A program made the translations under genes and the position numbers. Under the pieces are notes generated by a model. It was given only the letters and a program-made list of their open reading frames with translations. It had not been told where the DNA came from and did no database searches. From positions 310,001 to 374,000 of the forward strand of contig WIXG01000007.1 in NCBI GenBank assembly GCA_009869945.1: a stretch of DNA of 64,000 nucleotides, written 5' to 3'. Shown one piece after another: positions 12,262 to 23,081 of this stretch (position 1 is the stretch's first letter; every line of letters starts with the position of its first letter). The DNA is from Mesaphorura yosii (lineage: Eukaryota; Arthropoda; Collembola; Poduromorpha; Tullbergiidae).

Positions 12262-13746
12262 GAAATGCCTGTTGATTTGCGAGCGTGAACTTGTCCTTTA
12301 ACTATTTTCTTGGAAGTCAGGTCCTGTTTATGGATTTTAAATGCCCGGTGCTGAAAGCTGATAAACATCAACTGATTTTGAATTCAACCGTCACGAATTT
12401 CAATCATGATAATGCACATAAAAATTTACTAATGTGTGCTGAATGAAATTTCGTGTTACCTTGAAACAAAACTGTTTCAAGAACATTTCTGTTTGACCTT
12501 TATACTTGTACCTGAGGAACTTAGATTATGAAGGAATAATAAAGGACCTTCACACGTGGCAGCTCATCATGTTTTTGTGAAATTGATTTTAAATATTAAG
12601 CACACTGGAAAGGCTTCATCACAAACGGATTTAAACTGACGTGAACTTTTTGTGGTTGGAGACCGTGAAATATTAACCGAATGATTTAATGACACGAACT
12701 CCACGTGCACTTCAACAAAGCTGTAGGTATCCATTTTTAGTTGTTTTTGAACAGTTGTTAATGGACGACACGAAATACGTAACTCGTAATTAACGCAGGC
12801 GGACCACCACTGTCTGATAAATCTTGCCCACACAAAAATATTGAACTGAAATGACTCTACAAACATAGTGACTGAAAAAGTTTAGATAGTTTAACGCATA
12901 ATTTAAAGTTCATCAATTGAATCTTATCTAATCATCCGTTTTGGAATTCCTATCGGTTGGCTGGTAGCGAACCCAGCAAATAAGTTTTTTACATTTGGTT
13001 GTTTCATTGAGAGAGAGAATAGGACGCATGGAGCATATCCTGGACTCAACCTGTTCGGATTCCATATTTTAATTAAAGTATGACCAACATCTTTCCATAG
13101 CGCAACTCTTCTAGATCCTGCCTTTGCTAGAGCACGAATTTAGTGGGAGGACACAATTGACGGCCATGCTCAAATCGAATGAATGAAAGTTCTCATTCAT
13201 TTGCTGTGCCCTTCTGCTCTTCCTTAACTCATTACACGCTCGACTGCAGCACGAGACGGGAATTAATATTCTAATTAAGCAGATTAAGTGTGACTTTTAT
13301 TGAAAAATATTCCAGAGCAAGTACTTTGATGACAGAGCGGCGTACCACAAACAATATTGTGTCTCCAATTATTCCACCACGTTTTTTGGACGACCAATCA
13401 GATCAAACAGGGAGGCTCATTACGGAAATTAACAATTACACCTTTCAAAAGTAACCGACTCAGTTTCCTCTGCATGCTGTACTTCAGTATCTTCAGGTCA
13501 CTTGTTTTACGCGGTGAACGTTTGGATTAGGGGTTAATGGCAAAAATTCCAGGCCCGTAATGGCGTTGCCATTCATGGACAGGATAACAAGATCCGGCCT
13601 CGTGCTGAAACTCCGGATATTTACGTGGCAAACTATATCAGAATAAATAAATTTTGCATGCTTCACAGCGTAGTTCAGTCTTCATCCGAAGTCCGGAGCC
13701 TTAACTTCTTTGCCACAGAATCAGTGACAGCTTGCAACCATCCAAA
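12262..13746. other. Intergenic region between CD36 array and OBP-like cluster
   Basis: About 1.5 kb with the 3' UTR of CD36 copy 3 and the promoter region of the first OBP-like gene. No supportable gene. A degenerate TATA-like run (TATATCA near 13634) lies 113 bp before the first OBP start codon. Confidence 0.45.
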
Positions 13747-14557
13747 ATGAAGGGGTCAATAACACTGGTGCTTACAGTCATTGGGCTCGTCGCCATTTTA
13801 GTGAGTACTGAATGGACATATTAGTCTGCTCACAGTTAGATTCCTAGTTGCAAGAATTGATTGAGATGATCGAATCTTAGGATCTTGCCTATGGCGCAGA
13901 GGAAATGACGTGCAAGGAATTTGTTGGAAGCCTGACCAAGCGTCAGTTGGGAGGAATTCAAGAATGCAGCAAGAAATTGGGCCTGAAATCCGCAAAGGAA
14001 AAGAAAGAAAAGATGGCCGTAAGTCTTCTTTAGATTCCTTTAACGTGTACTTGAGGTGGGGCTTAATAATTGTTTTGTCTTTGATAGTGCGTACTCAAAT
14101 GCGTCATGATTAAGGAGAAATTGGTGAGCTCACGAAGTTTATAACCGTAGAATACACTGGGCTAATTAAAGTTCTAACCCGCGTTTTGAACATTTCCATA
14201 GTTGAATGAGGAAGGCCTCTTTGACGACGGAAGTTTTGATGCGTTCTTGGAAAAAGAAATGCCACCAAGTTTGCTAGCGAAAGGAGGGTCATTGTTCAGG
14301 CAGTGCAAAGATACTACAGGTACGTGTCAAAATGACGACAGGTTGTCGAAATGTTAGATTCAAAGGACAAAAGTTGAATTTTGTTGTAGGAAAACTCCTT
14401 GACCCAAAGGAGGAGTATTGCAAAACTTACGATGTTCTGATTAAGTGCTTCTTGGGCATTATTGGAGATGTAAGAATCCAGCATCAACATTGCAAGCATA
14501 CAAGCGTGCGTACATCTTTCATTTCAATTTTGGTTTTCCTTCTAGCTTTGCAAATAA
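13747..14557 (+). CDS. OBP-like secreted protein A
   Basis: Odorant-binding-protein-type (PBP/GOBP-like) small secreted helical protein, presumed carrier of small hydrophobic ligands. Exons: 13747-13800, 13881-14018, 14088-14123, 14202-14319, 14390-14469, 14546-14557; 438 nt, 145 aa. The first exon encodes a hydrophobic signal peptide (SITLVLTVIGLVAIL), and the mature part starts near DLAYGAEE. Cysteine order is C-x17-C-x17-C-x3-C, then a cysteine in LFRQC, then EYC-x8-C and a final LCK. The C-x3-C and C-x8-C spacings are the OBP signature. The first and last cysteines are additional to the classical six. It has the full set of five introns, including a 36-nt exon (CVLKCVMIKEKL) and a 12-nt last exon. 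ATG context is AAAATG. AATAAA is at 14886-14891. Confidence 0.82.
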
Positions 14558-15536
14558 ACCCACGTCGTCATCATCACCAAGAGTCATGACGCCATCAGCG
14601 CACCAAAAACGAACTGAAGCATCGCTTACACGGTCATTGTCGCTTCCTAATTTGTATGTTCACGTGGTTAATCAAAAGTCTGCACGTAGTGGTCTGTTGT
14701 TGGCTCTTTTGTAGTTTACATGTTCATTAAAATCATCTTTTCATTCATAACTAAGATTACTGGGTAGGAGTGAATTACTGAACCTCCATTGAAGCTTAAT
14801 TGTATAGCACAGTCTCATTGTAACTTTTAATGACCACGTCACTTCCTTTATCGCTTCATTACACGTATGTCACATTTAAATTCTGAATAAATTATTAAAA
14901 CTACCATTAATTAACTCGTGTCCGCTCGATGTCCATAACCACGAGGCATTATGATATTGGACTCTGAATCTCTGAGCGTGTAAATACCTTTAATAAGTAT
15001 TTCCGGTTTCGTGAGACAATGGATTTTATGCACTTTTGGAATCTGCATCCGCTAAATCCTCTTCGTCTGCTGGAGTCACTCTGTTTGCATGAAAGATGAA
15101 AGGCCTTGTTCATATTTAAAACAAGGCAAGGAACTTGATACTGTGCTCATAAATTATAAGTCGCAACAATGCGCAATGCTTGTTCAAATATTGCAGTAAA
15201 CTCTATTTCACGGGTCGATTTGACCTAATCTGCCTGGTCACGCCAAATGTAAGGTCATTTTGGATTTCCTCCTCGATCTTGGCTTATGTTTGTTGGTCAG
15301 GTTCTTCTGGCGTAGCTTCACAGTCACAAACGGTTAGATCCATTGTTATGCAATCCTTTGAACCGAAGCCTATAATTGTCTCATTGCTCATTAGGCGGAG
15401 ATAAATGGGGGCTAAAGCTCATGTTCACAGTTCACATGATATAAATATGGGGTTGAACTAAAGGTTATGCCTTCTGTTCTAAATTCGATGTGCTTCTGAG
15501 TTCGATATTGAGAAATCCATCAAGTCAAAAGTCAAA
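14558..15536. other. Intergenic region between OBP-like genes A and B
   Basis: It holds the 3' UTR of gene A, the promoter of gene B and no other supportable gene. A 74-codon open frame at 15180-15404 has no recognisable feature. Confidence 0.45.
15440..15447 (+). promoter_or_regulatory. TATA box of OBP-like gene B
   Basis: TATAAATA, 97 bp before the start codon. The same spacing recurs in genes C and D, which supports it as the core promoter. Confidence 0.65.
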
Positions 15537-16283
15537 ATGAAGAGGACGCAGACCCTTTCCGCGATCAGCGTTCTGTTGGTCATCTTGTTCGCTGGCACTG
15601 TAATTTCAATCTTGAATCTCGTAACTTGTGTACACGTCATAACTAAGTAAATTGAATCTGAATTTGAAACCCGTAGAATTTCGTTTATGGAGGCGAAGCC
15701 GAAGACAAGGCGTGTGCTGAAGCATTAGCGGAAATCACCAAGCGCCAAGTGTCCCAAATAAAGACTTGTTCAACGGAATTAAACTTGAGTCCAAAGGAGA
15801 AGAAAAACAAAATGAACGTCAGTTCGCCATGTTAAGTCCAACACGTATAGATTCACATAAGCCTAATCAGTGGTACACGTTTGCAGTGCGTGATGAAGTG
15901 CATCCTGAAGAAAGAGCGCCTGCTGAACGCCGAAGGAATGCTGGACAGTGAGTCAATTAAGGATATGATTGAGCACGAGGTTCCTGCGAATCTTGAGCAC
16001 TTGAGGGAGGCAGGCATTTCGATCTTAAACAAGTGCATGGCGGATCACGGTAAAGATAGCAAAAACCGCGAGGTATTGTCGAGAGTTTGTATTTGGTTAA
16101 TCTGATTTCTGATTAATCAAACTTCCAGGACCTAATTTGGACAACAATGACGAATTTTGTAAATCATACGCTCCGCTAGTCAAATGTCTGATGGGAATGA
16201 TGGATCTGGTAAGCTAAAACACATGAATGTAGATGCATAAAATTATTGACTTTGTTTGCCTTTTGCAGTGCAAGAAGGCTTAG
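15537..16283 (+). CDS. OBP-like secreted protein B
   Basis: Second cluster member, 153 aa. Exons: 15537-15599, 15677-15817, 15887-16049, 16129-16208, 16269-16283 (462 nt). A signal peptide (LSAISVLLVILFAGT) is followed by the eight-cysteine pattern: KAC-x17-C-x16-C-x3-C, ILNKC, EFC-x8-C and a final CKKA. The intron that in gene A follows the 36-nt C-x3-C exon is missing, so that segment is fused to the following exon (163 nt). The last exon is 15 nt and encodes Cys-Lys-Lys-Ala and stop. The conserved PNLDNND segment precedes the sixth cysteine, as in genes C and D. AATAAA is at 16333-16338. The ligand is unknown. Confidence 0.82.
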
Positions 16284-16860
16284 AGCGTGAGAATGCGATT
16301 GACTCGTCCGACTGAAGGCAGCATTACCATTTAATAAACGTGTCTTAAATCTATTAATAAATTTCGGACATTCGTTCCGTGCCCGTTGAAATTCGACCAT
16401 CTCGACTCTACTGAAGTTGAGACCACGCCAAATGAGCAAATCATCATTCGATACAAGCTAGCAGTAGTACAGCATAAGTCCAGACAACGCTTCACAATAA
16501 CAAAATGAACCTCGATTCACCACGTTGAGACATTCGACATGAGCACCAATGGGAAATGAAATCCATCCAGAGACGACAACGAGAATTCGAGCAACCCACC
16601 AAAAGCCAACCAAATTTCCAATCCCGAGCAAAAAGACCAAATCCCCGCCCAAATAAAGATACACAGACACAATTCAACAGATTTCGCAAAAAACATTGAA
16701 AAGGTCAAGTTTTATTCCAATAATTCAAAACTTGGTTTAAAAAGAATAAAAAACATGGAAAATCATAAAATCATTGAAAAACGTTGGCAAACATTGACAG
16801 AATACAAATTTTTGAACTGAGAACACTGAATGAATTGACTTGCATGACGACTGGTGTTGA
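16284..16860. other. Convergent 3' region of OBP-like gene B and the Gly/Tyr gene
   Basis: This stretch lies between two genes that point towards each other and should hold both 3' UTRs. Overlapping minus-strand open frames near 16458-16708 are unsupported. Confidence 0.45.
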
Positions 16861-17329
16861 TTAACCGTAGATTCCATAATAGCTGTACGGGTAGCCATAC
16901 CCGTACCCAAATCTGGAGTAAGGATAACCATAACCGTAGCCGTAGCCGCCATAGCCGCCATAACCATACAGACCATAGAAGAAGCCGGCTGCGTCCAGAT
17001 CGTCTTTCGACTTCAGGGTAGCAGGGGCAGCTCGAACAGGGCGTGCGGCGACTGAGACTGGCTTGCTCTTATCAGAGTCGTGGACTGACCGATCGTAGCG
17101 TACGTGCGTGTGCTGCGGGTTGTTGTGTTCACCTTTGTCGTACCCTTTGTTCCGGTCGTAGTCGTACGATGACGGTGCTGGAAGGCAGGTTCCAACAGCA
17201 GCAAAGAGGGCAAGAATCTGTGAAGATACAAAAGAAATATGTCGAGATTAGTACAGCCACTGCGTTATCGAGTTGGGCAACTTGCGCTTAGATAGTAACA
17301 TGAATTTAACTTACCAGAATAGCCTTCAT
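16861..17329 (-). CDS. Small secreted Gly/Tyr-rich protein
   Basis: Two exons on the minus strand: 17315-17329 (15 nt, Met-Lys-Ala-Ile-Leu) and 16861-17217 (357 nt), joined by a GT-AG intron in phase 0; 123 aa. The N-terminus MKAILILALFAAVGTCLPAP is a clear signal peptide with a likely cleavage site after residue 16-18. A charged linker follows (DYDRNKGYDKGEH, then SDKSKPVSVAARPVRAAPAT). The last third is built of Gly-Tyr repeats (GYGGYGGYGYGYGYPY, FGYGYGYPYSYYG). Such composition is known from cuticular proteins, silk or adhesive proteins and some nematode antimicrobial peptides; the sequence does not decide. It runs opposite to the OBP-like genes on both sides. A TATA box lies upstream at 17497-17505. 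Because the first exon is only five codons, a simple reading-frame scan misses this gene. Confidence 0.8.
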
Positions 17330-17496
17330 TCTTGTTGATTGTCTTGGAAAATCGTCCAAACGGGAAATGTGAGACTCCAGAGAATAGAAGTTGAAGTTGG
17401 TGTCCAAGAAAATTTGTCCAATGGAGCAGGGCAGCAAAGATCGGTTCAGCAGCAAGTCAAAAGGTGAAATGTCGTGGCTGACCGGGTCGGCACCGG

Positions 17497-17505
17497 CCTT
17501 TTATA
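17497..17505 (-). promoter_or_regulatory. TATA box of the Gly/Tyr-rich gene
   Basis: On the minus strand this reads TATAAAAGG, about 170 bp before the start codon. The extra distance compared with the OBP genes implies a longer leader. Confidence 0.6.
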
Positions 17506-18390
17506 ATTTTTCAGAGAGTCAAGTGGTCGTCTAAGACAGTGTGCATTGCGCACTGAAGCAGTGTATCTATTTTAGTGGATGGATTTACGGATTAAAGAAG
17601 TTAGTCACGTAGCACGTATCACGTTACGTTTTTTACCTGCTTGCATATCTCACATGCATTTATGAGACCACATGAAAGAGATTAGCATTTGTTGTCGCTG
17701 CTCGGACATTTGGTGCACTTTTCCTGGGAATATTTTTAAAAACGTTTTTAACTGGATGGAAAACCCAAGCTCTATTTTTACAATCAAAAAGCTCATTTCA
17801 CGTATACGTATTCAAGCCAAATATGAAAGGAGCATATCAGTTCCAAAAATGAATTGACTAATAAGATGCAGATATTGACAATATGAATTCGATTAGCATG
17901 CTCTTCATCGACGGCTGTAATATATAAGTACAAGAAATGCAAAATGAACTCAAGTGTGGATTTGAAGCATGCAAGCATGCTGTCACATCTAAGAATTGCA
18001 TGGCTTCGAAAAGTGTGACATTGACATTTCAAACCATTGCATAATCAACAATCGTAACTTAATACTCAAACGGTTCCTCCAAGACTGAAATCAATGGGTT
18101 GTGTCTGGTCAAGTTCAATGCAACCGAAGGGCAAAAGAACAGTGGCATGAAGCTGAAATTGACACCTGGCTTTATAATCTATGATCGCCATACGACTGAA
18201 TAAATTACTGCTTCGAAGGCGAATTAATTATGGTATTGAAGTAGCCAAATTGCCACTTTGATTGGAAGTCTCACCGCGGCCATGCATGATCGAATTGTTT
18301 TTGTAGTGCATGATCCGCCTGCACACGACGAAAGGATGCCTGCATTGCAATTAGATGTTTTATGGACACAGGTACCGAATTCAGGGGCCA

Positions 18391-18397
18391 TATAAAA
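18391..18397 (+). promoter_or_regulatory. TATA box of OBP-like gene C
   Basis: TATAAAA, 97 bp before the preferred start codon at 18488 and 79 bp before an in-frame upstream ATG at 18470. Confidence 0.65.
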
Positions 18398-18487
18398 TGA
18401 CCGAACAGTCCGAGGTCGGAATTTAGTAGAAATTCACGACTAAGAAATCCTTGTCCGTCGATTCTGCATATGGAGAAGATAACCAAA

Positions 18488-19291
18488 ATGGAGGCCAGGA
18501 AAGTCCTCATCACGCTGACGGTCGCAGCAACAATATTCTGTTGTCTAATCAACCCTTCAACCAGCAAAGACTTAGAAGTCGGGGGTGTAAAAGTGGATAT
18601 GTCAAATGCCAAGACCTGTGGTGATGTCATCAAGGAGATTGGAAAGCACCAGGTTTCAGCCGTCGGTGCGTGCACCAAGCAGCTTAACTTCAAGAATGCA
18701 AAAGAGAAGAAGGAGAGAGCGAATGTAAGACCAACGCACTATCAGTCGAATTTAAGTTTTACGAAAATGAAATAATTTGTGATCCTATCCGTAGTGCATC
18801 ATGAAGTGCGTTATGCAGAATGCAAAAGTCGTGAGTTTACCTTTCATTAGTAATTTGAATACGCTAGATAATTTGAATGAATTCAAACGACGACCTTATC
18901 TAGCTTGCTCCGGACGGGAAGTTTGATATGAAGTTGATTCAAGAAATGATTAACGAGAACATGCCGCCCACATTAGCTCACCTGAGAGAGAAAGGAGAGG
19001 CCATGCTTAACAAGTGCAAAACCGAACATGGTACGTGAATGTGAAAAGTCACAGTTGCATTTCGCATTTGACTTTTCAACCTGACTCTAACTTGCAATGT
19101 AAATCGTGCAACATCATTTGTGTAGAACCAAACTTGGACAACAATGAGGTATCTTGCAAGTCGTACGCTCCACTAATTAAATGCTTGATGGGACTCATGT
19201 CACTGGTACGGTGGAGAAAAAAGCCGTCGTGCAAGTGCAGTAAACTGATTGAGCTAATTTTAATCTGATTTGTTTTCAGTGCAATGAGTGA
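18488..19291 (+). CDS. OBP-like secreted protein C
   Basis: Third cluster member, 163 aa from the preferred start. Exons: 18488-18724, 18795-18830, 18904-19030, 19126-19205, 19280-19291 (492 nt). The start at 18488 has the AAAATG context shared by genes A, B and D and the same 97-bp distance from the TATA box as gene B. An in-frame ATG at 18470 (context CATATG) would add six residues. The signal peptide is VLITLTVAATIFCCLI. An insert (KDLEVGGVKVDMSNA) before the first cysteine is not found in the other copies. Cysteines follow the cluster pattern (TC-x17-C-x17-C-x3-C, LNKC, SC-x8-C, final CNE). The intron between signal peptide and mature region seen in A, B and E is absent. AATAAA is at 19401-19406. 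Confidence 0.82.
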
Positions 19292-20019
19292 GCTCACGCA
19301 AAGCGAACTCAGCGAACCAGCCAGGATTAGGGTAAATTCTTTATATGGACTTTGGATTTTTCAAAAATTACACTCTCTATGCTATTTGATGTTCGACGAG
19401 AATAAAACAAATTCATGTCCACGTCCAATTCCAATTTCTGCGTCCGCATGCCAGTATCAATCACAGCTAATGGAAAATTCAATTTTGGGTACTGGTAGAA
19501 AATGATTAAAGCATTGCACATGATCAACTAAACTGCACTGCGTTTATATTGCTCGCTACTCCATCATCATCAAGCAATTGCAATTATAATTTGGTCGTTA
19601 GGTGGTTGGCGGTGCTTACGCTTTTATCGTAAGGACAATAGACACACGAAATGCTGCTGCCTTGGTCATCAATTACCATGCTTATCAACAATGTGTTATG
19701 CATAGTAATGTTGGTACATGACATGGTGATGGAGGCCGTACGAAATGTGCAACCCTGCTGGGAGCGCGTGGCGATGATGAGGTGACCTGTCATAAAATCT
19801 CAGCAACCCAGCACGTTCATCGCCTGGCATTAACTTAATCTTTAGAAATATTGGATGGTTCATTAAAATTAAGCTCGGCACATCATTATCCAAAATTTAA
19901 TTAAAAAATGACACAATGGTATAAATATGACCCCAGGAATCAGTCTAAGCACGGTTGGACAATTTTCTACAGTTTCTCCAAGTCGTGTCGAGAATCTCCC
20001 AGAGACAAATAAACCGAAA
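19292..20019. other. Intergenic region between OBP-like genes C and D
   Basis: It holds the 3' UTR of gene C and the promoter of gene D. No gene is supported. Confidence 0.45.
19920..19927 (+). promoter_or_regulatory. TATA box of OBP-like gene D
   Basis: TATAAATA, 100 bp before the start codon of gene D. Confidence 0.65.
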
Positions 20020-20671
20020 ATGAGGGCCACACATATCTTGGTGCAAATTGTTGTAATTTCCCTGTTTGTGAGCTACATTGAAGGAGCGGCAGAAATGACA
20101 TGTGGAGAAGTCATCAAGGAAATGGGAAAGAAACAGATGGCTGGAGTAGGGGTCTGTACCAAGGAGCTGAACTTTAAAAACGCCAAGGAGAAGAAGGAAA
20201 GAGCCAACTGCATCATGAAATGTGTACTGAAGAAGGAACACGTTGTAAGTATTTAAATGAAAGTCCCCCTTGCCTTTGCATTCTCATTAAAACAGAACTG
20301 ACCTTCTATTCTAGCTCGGGGCGGATGGCAAATTTGATCTCAAGGCGATTCAGGAAATGGTCGATGAACAAATGCCACCGAATTTGGGCCACTTGCGAGA
20401 GAAGGGCGAGGCAATGTTCGAGAGGTGCAGAGCCGAGCATGGTGAGTGTGTCTAATTAAAACTAAAAATATGGACCATAAAAATAGACACTGAGAGAATT
20501 TGCATGAATAACAGAAAAAAATTTGGATAACAACGACGAAACTTGCAAGACATACGGACCGCTAATCAAATGTCTGATGGGAATCATGTCTCTTGTAAGC
20601 ATTCGTATGCAAAGAGGAACACTGAACCGAGGATGATGATGACTTGTCTTGTTTTGCAGTGCAAAGAATGA
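20020..20671 (+). CDS. OBP-like secreted protein D
   Basis: Fourth cluster member, 147 aa, closest to gene C in sequence (shared ELNFKNAKEKKERANCIMKC-type segment). Exons: 20020-20244, 20315-20441, 20515-20594, 20660-20671 (444 nt). The signal peptide is ILVQIVVISLFVSYIEGA. Cysteine spacing is TC-x17-C-x17-C-x3-C-x44-C-x14-C-x8-C-x7-C. It has the fewest introns of the cluster: both the signal-peptide intron and the intron before C-x3-C are gone, so the first exon runs through both. The 12-nt last exon encodes Cys-Lys-Glu and stop. AATAAA is at 20793-20798. Confidence 0.84.
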
Positions 20672-21772
20672 ACTTCTGCCTTCCTCGTCCTGTTCATTGC
20701 ATGTACCATCCTCCGAATTTTTTCTGGTGCTAGCTACAAGTAATGGAACCGAAGGATTTGACAAATATTGGACCACTTTTGTAATTTGTCTCAATAAAGC
20801 TCGGAGTCCAAATTCCGCAATGCATTTTATTCTTCTCATCTCTTATTTCCTGCTGCCGATATCATCCCTGTGCAAGTGACGTCAATTACTTGCAAATTCA
20901 CAATTGCTTCAATTACGGACAATTTGTTCATTCATGGTTTGGCACATTTGACAGGGTTTTAGCTGGAAGCATTTAAAAGCAGAGAAATTTTAGAGTTTAG
21001 ATTCATAACCTTGCTGGCATAATAGTATGCCCGTTTGAAGTTGTGAAGAAAATGCTCCAGAGCAATGACGTCAGCACTTACACCTTAACAGCAGCAGCGT
21101 ACCAGGTTAAATGTGAACTGACACAATCATTATAAACGATTCTAATGCCGTGTTTAATTGCTGTTTTAGCAAAGCACAAAGCAGCAAATTCTTCGAAGCC
21201 ATAATCATATGCTCCAAGCCTTTAATGTGTCTTTGCAGTTCGAGCGTCAGTGCTGCAAACCCACCTATAGTTTCTAAACCCTATAATTTTACACCACCTA
21301 ATGAAGTTAATATTCATATTGGTCAGGTCCATGCATCGTTATCGTTGTCCTAAACACCACTTTTGTACAGACAAAGCACTTCCTGTGTTTGCGTCCATTA
21401 CTTGCACGGTGTGCTGCAATCTGATGCACTATTGTTCCAGTTTCAGCTCATTGCTCATTAAAATGTTTTTATTGTCTTCAACCTAGTATTTAGCATTATT
21501 GGCAGCCATGTACAAGCCCTCAGCACAGACGATGAAAACGGAATTTTTTACAACTCATTAATACTTAATGAACTTTAGGATCAGCATGAAACGACGAAAC
21601 ACGAAACGCGAGATCCGTCAGCCTTCAGCCGCACACGATGGCAGCTCATCTTTTGTCCAGAGTTTACCTGATCGTTCAACCGAGCCTATATAAAGGCCTG
21701 AGTGCAGTAATTACGACGCAGCAATATATTTTTTTGCGAATCGCTTGAGGCGAGGCGTAATTCTGCAGCAAG
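20672..21772. other. Intergenic region between OBP-like genes D and E
   Basis: About 1.1 kb with the gene D 3' UTR and the gene E promoter. I looked for a decayed OBP copy and saw no C-x3-C or C-x8-C remnant. Confidence 0.45.
21687..21694 (+). promoter_or_regulatory. TATA box of OBP-like gene E
   Basis: TATATAAA within CCTATATAAAGGCC, 86 bp before the start codon of gene E. Confidence 0.65.
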
Positions 21773-22569
21773 ATGAAGACGATATTTATTATTTTGGTGG
21801 TGCTGTGCTCTTTGCCCTTCCTGGTAAGAACGGTTTCTTCTTCTTGGGGCGCAATCCAATTGAGATCTAACGCAGGTGATTCATTAGCGTGGTGATTTAA
21901 TTTCTAGATTGACGCCAAAACGTGCAAGGAGTTCATCACGGAAGCGTCAGAAAAGCAGATGAAATCTTTCTTCGCATGCAAGAAGGAATTGAACTACGCA
22001 ACAATTGAGGAGCGAATCGAAAAAATGACGGTAAGATTTTCTGGAAAGATTCACAATCTAGTTTGAAATATTCAGGTCATGAATTTCCGCCTCATATTTT
22101 TCATAGTGCATTCTCAGATGCGCCATGACAAAGGAAGGATTCGTAAGTCCAAGATTCAGAGTTCTTATTGAGGACTCCTTAAATCAAATGCGAAAACTAA
22201 TTTGCTCTGTCTTGTAAATTCAGCTAAGTAAGGACGGATACGTAGACGAGTCAAGTGCCATCGCGTACTTGGAGAGGGAGGTGCCGCCAGACGTTCAAGG
22301 GCGAGCCCTGCAGTTGATGGCACCTTGTCAAGTATAACGACCACTTTATTTGTTTCTCCTGCGTTGACGGTCATTAATTTGATGTCTTTTACAGGATTTG
22401 GTAGCTGACGTGAATCCCGACGAGGCGAACTGCTTATCGTACAAACCACTGATCAAATGTGCTATGCTAGTCATGTTTAAGGTACCTACTAATAAGCCAG
22501 ACAAGGTGAAAAAAGCAAAGTATGGCACGTTTATTCAATTTTATTTAATTTTGACAGGTTTGCAACTAA
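21773..22569 (+). CDS. OBP-like secreted protein E (divergent)
   Basis: Fifth and most divergent cluster member, 138 aa. Exons: 21773-21823, 21908-22030, 22107-22142, 22224-22331, 22395-22481, 22558-22569 (417 nt). The signal peptide is MKTIFIILVVLCSLPFL. The pattern is TC-x17-C-x17-C-x3-C-x41-C-x13-C-x8-C-x8-C, so cysteine number and the key spacings are kept although the sequence differs (KDGYVDESSAIAYLEREVPP in the middle). The intron set is the full one seen in gene A, including the 36-nt exon (CILRCAMTKEGF) and a 12-nt last exon (Val-Cys-Asn-stop). The fourth intron lies in phase 0 rather than phase 1. AATAAA is at 22647-22652. Confidence 0.8.
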
Positions 22570-23081
22570 CTTCTTCAACAACACGGGCCTAAACTGAACA
22601 TAATAGTTAATTATCCTTCGCACGAGCTTTGATTATGGCTCCTCCGAATAAAACTGACTAATCAGAGTAATGAGCACAGGGCGCCCATTTCCAGAGAAAC
22701 AATAAACTGCTAAACCACAAAAAGTACAAACTAATTTACACAAAACTCTTAAAACCGAATTTAAAAAAAAATCAGACTAACTACCTCAAATGTCACTCTA
22801 TCTTACAATCACTATAAAGATGAACGTCTTGCCCGTGGCTGAAAAGAAAAGAAACTTCGCGTCTAAATCCGCTCCTGTCATTTTTGCCTGCAGTCGAGTA
22901 CAAGTAACAAATACATTAAAACAAACTGAATGCTCCAATCGTTGCCAACTGTCCTTAGTCCTTCTTGAGAATCAATGCCGCCGTCAGCCGATCACCAAAT
23001 GTGTAGATTCTAGACACTCGATATGCATGAACTTATGAAATCTGCATTTTAAAAATTTGTGGCTTAAAAAAGAAATCAATC
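22570..23081. other. Convergent 3' region of OBP-like gene E and the Tudor gene
   Basis: It should hold the 3' UTRs of two genes facing each other. No coding exon is supported. Confidence 0.45.

Larger units (their letters stand above)
17330..18487. other. Divergent promoter region between the Gly/Tyr gene and OBP-like gene C
   Basis: The two flanking genes are transcribed away from this 1.1-kb stretch. Each has its own TATA box (17497-17505 minus, 18391-18397 plus). No gene is supported inside. Confidence 0.5.

Noticed and set aside
20872-21720. Possible decayed OBP copy between genes D and E
   Set aside because: I looked for remnants of C-x3-C, the LDNN segment and C-x8-C on both strands and found none.
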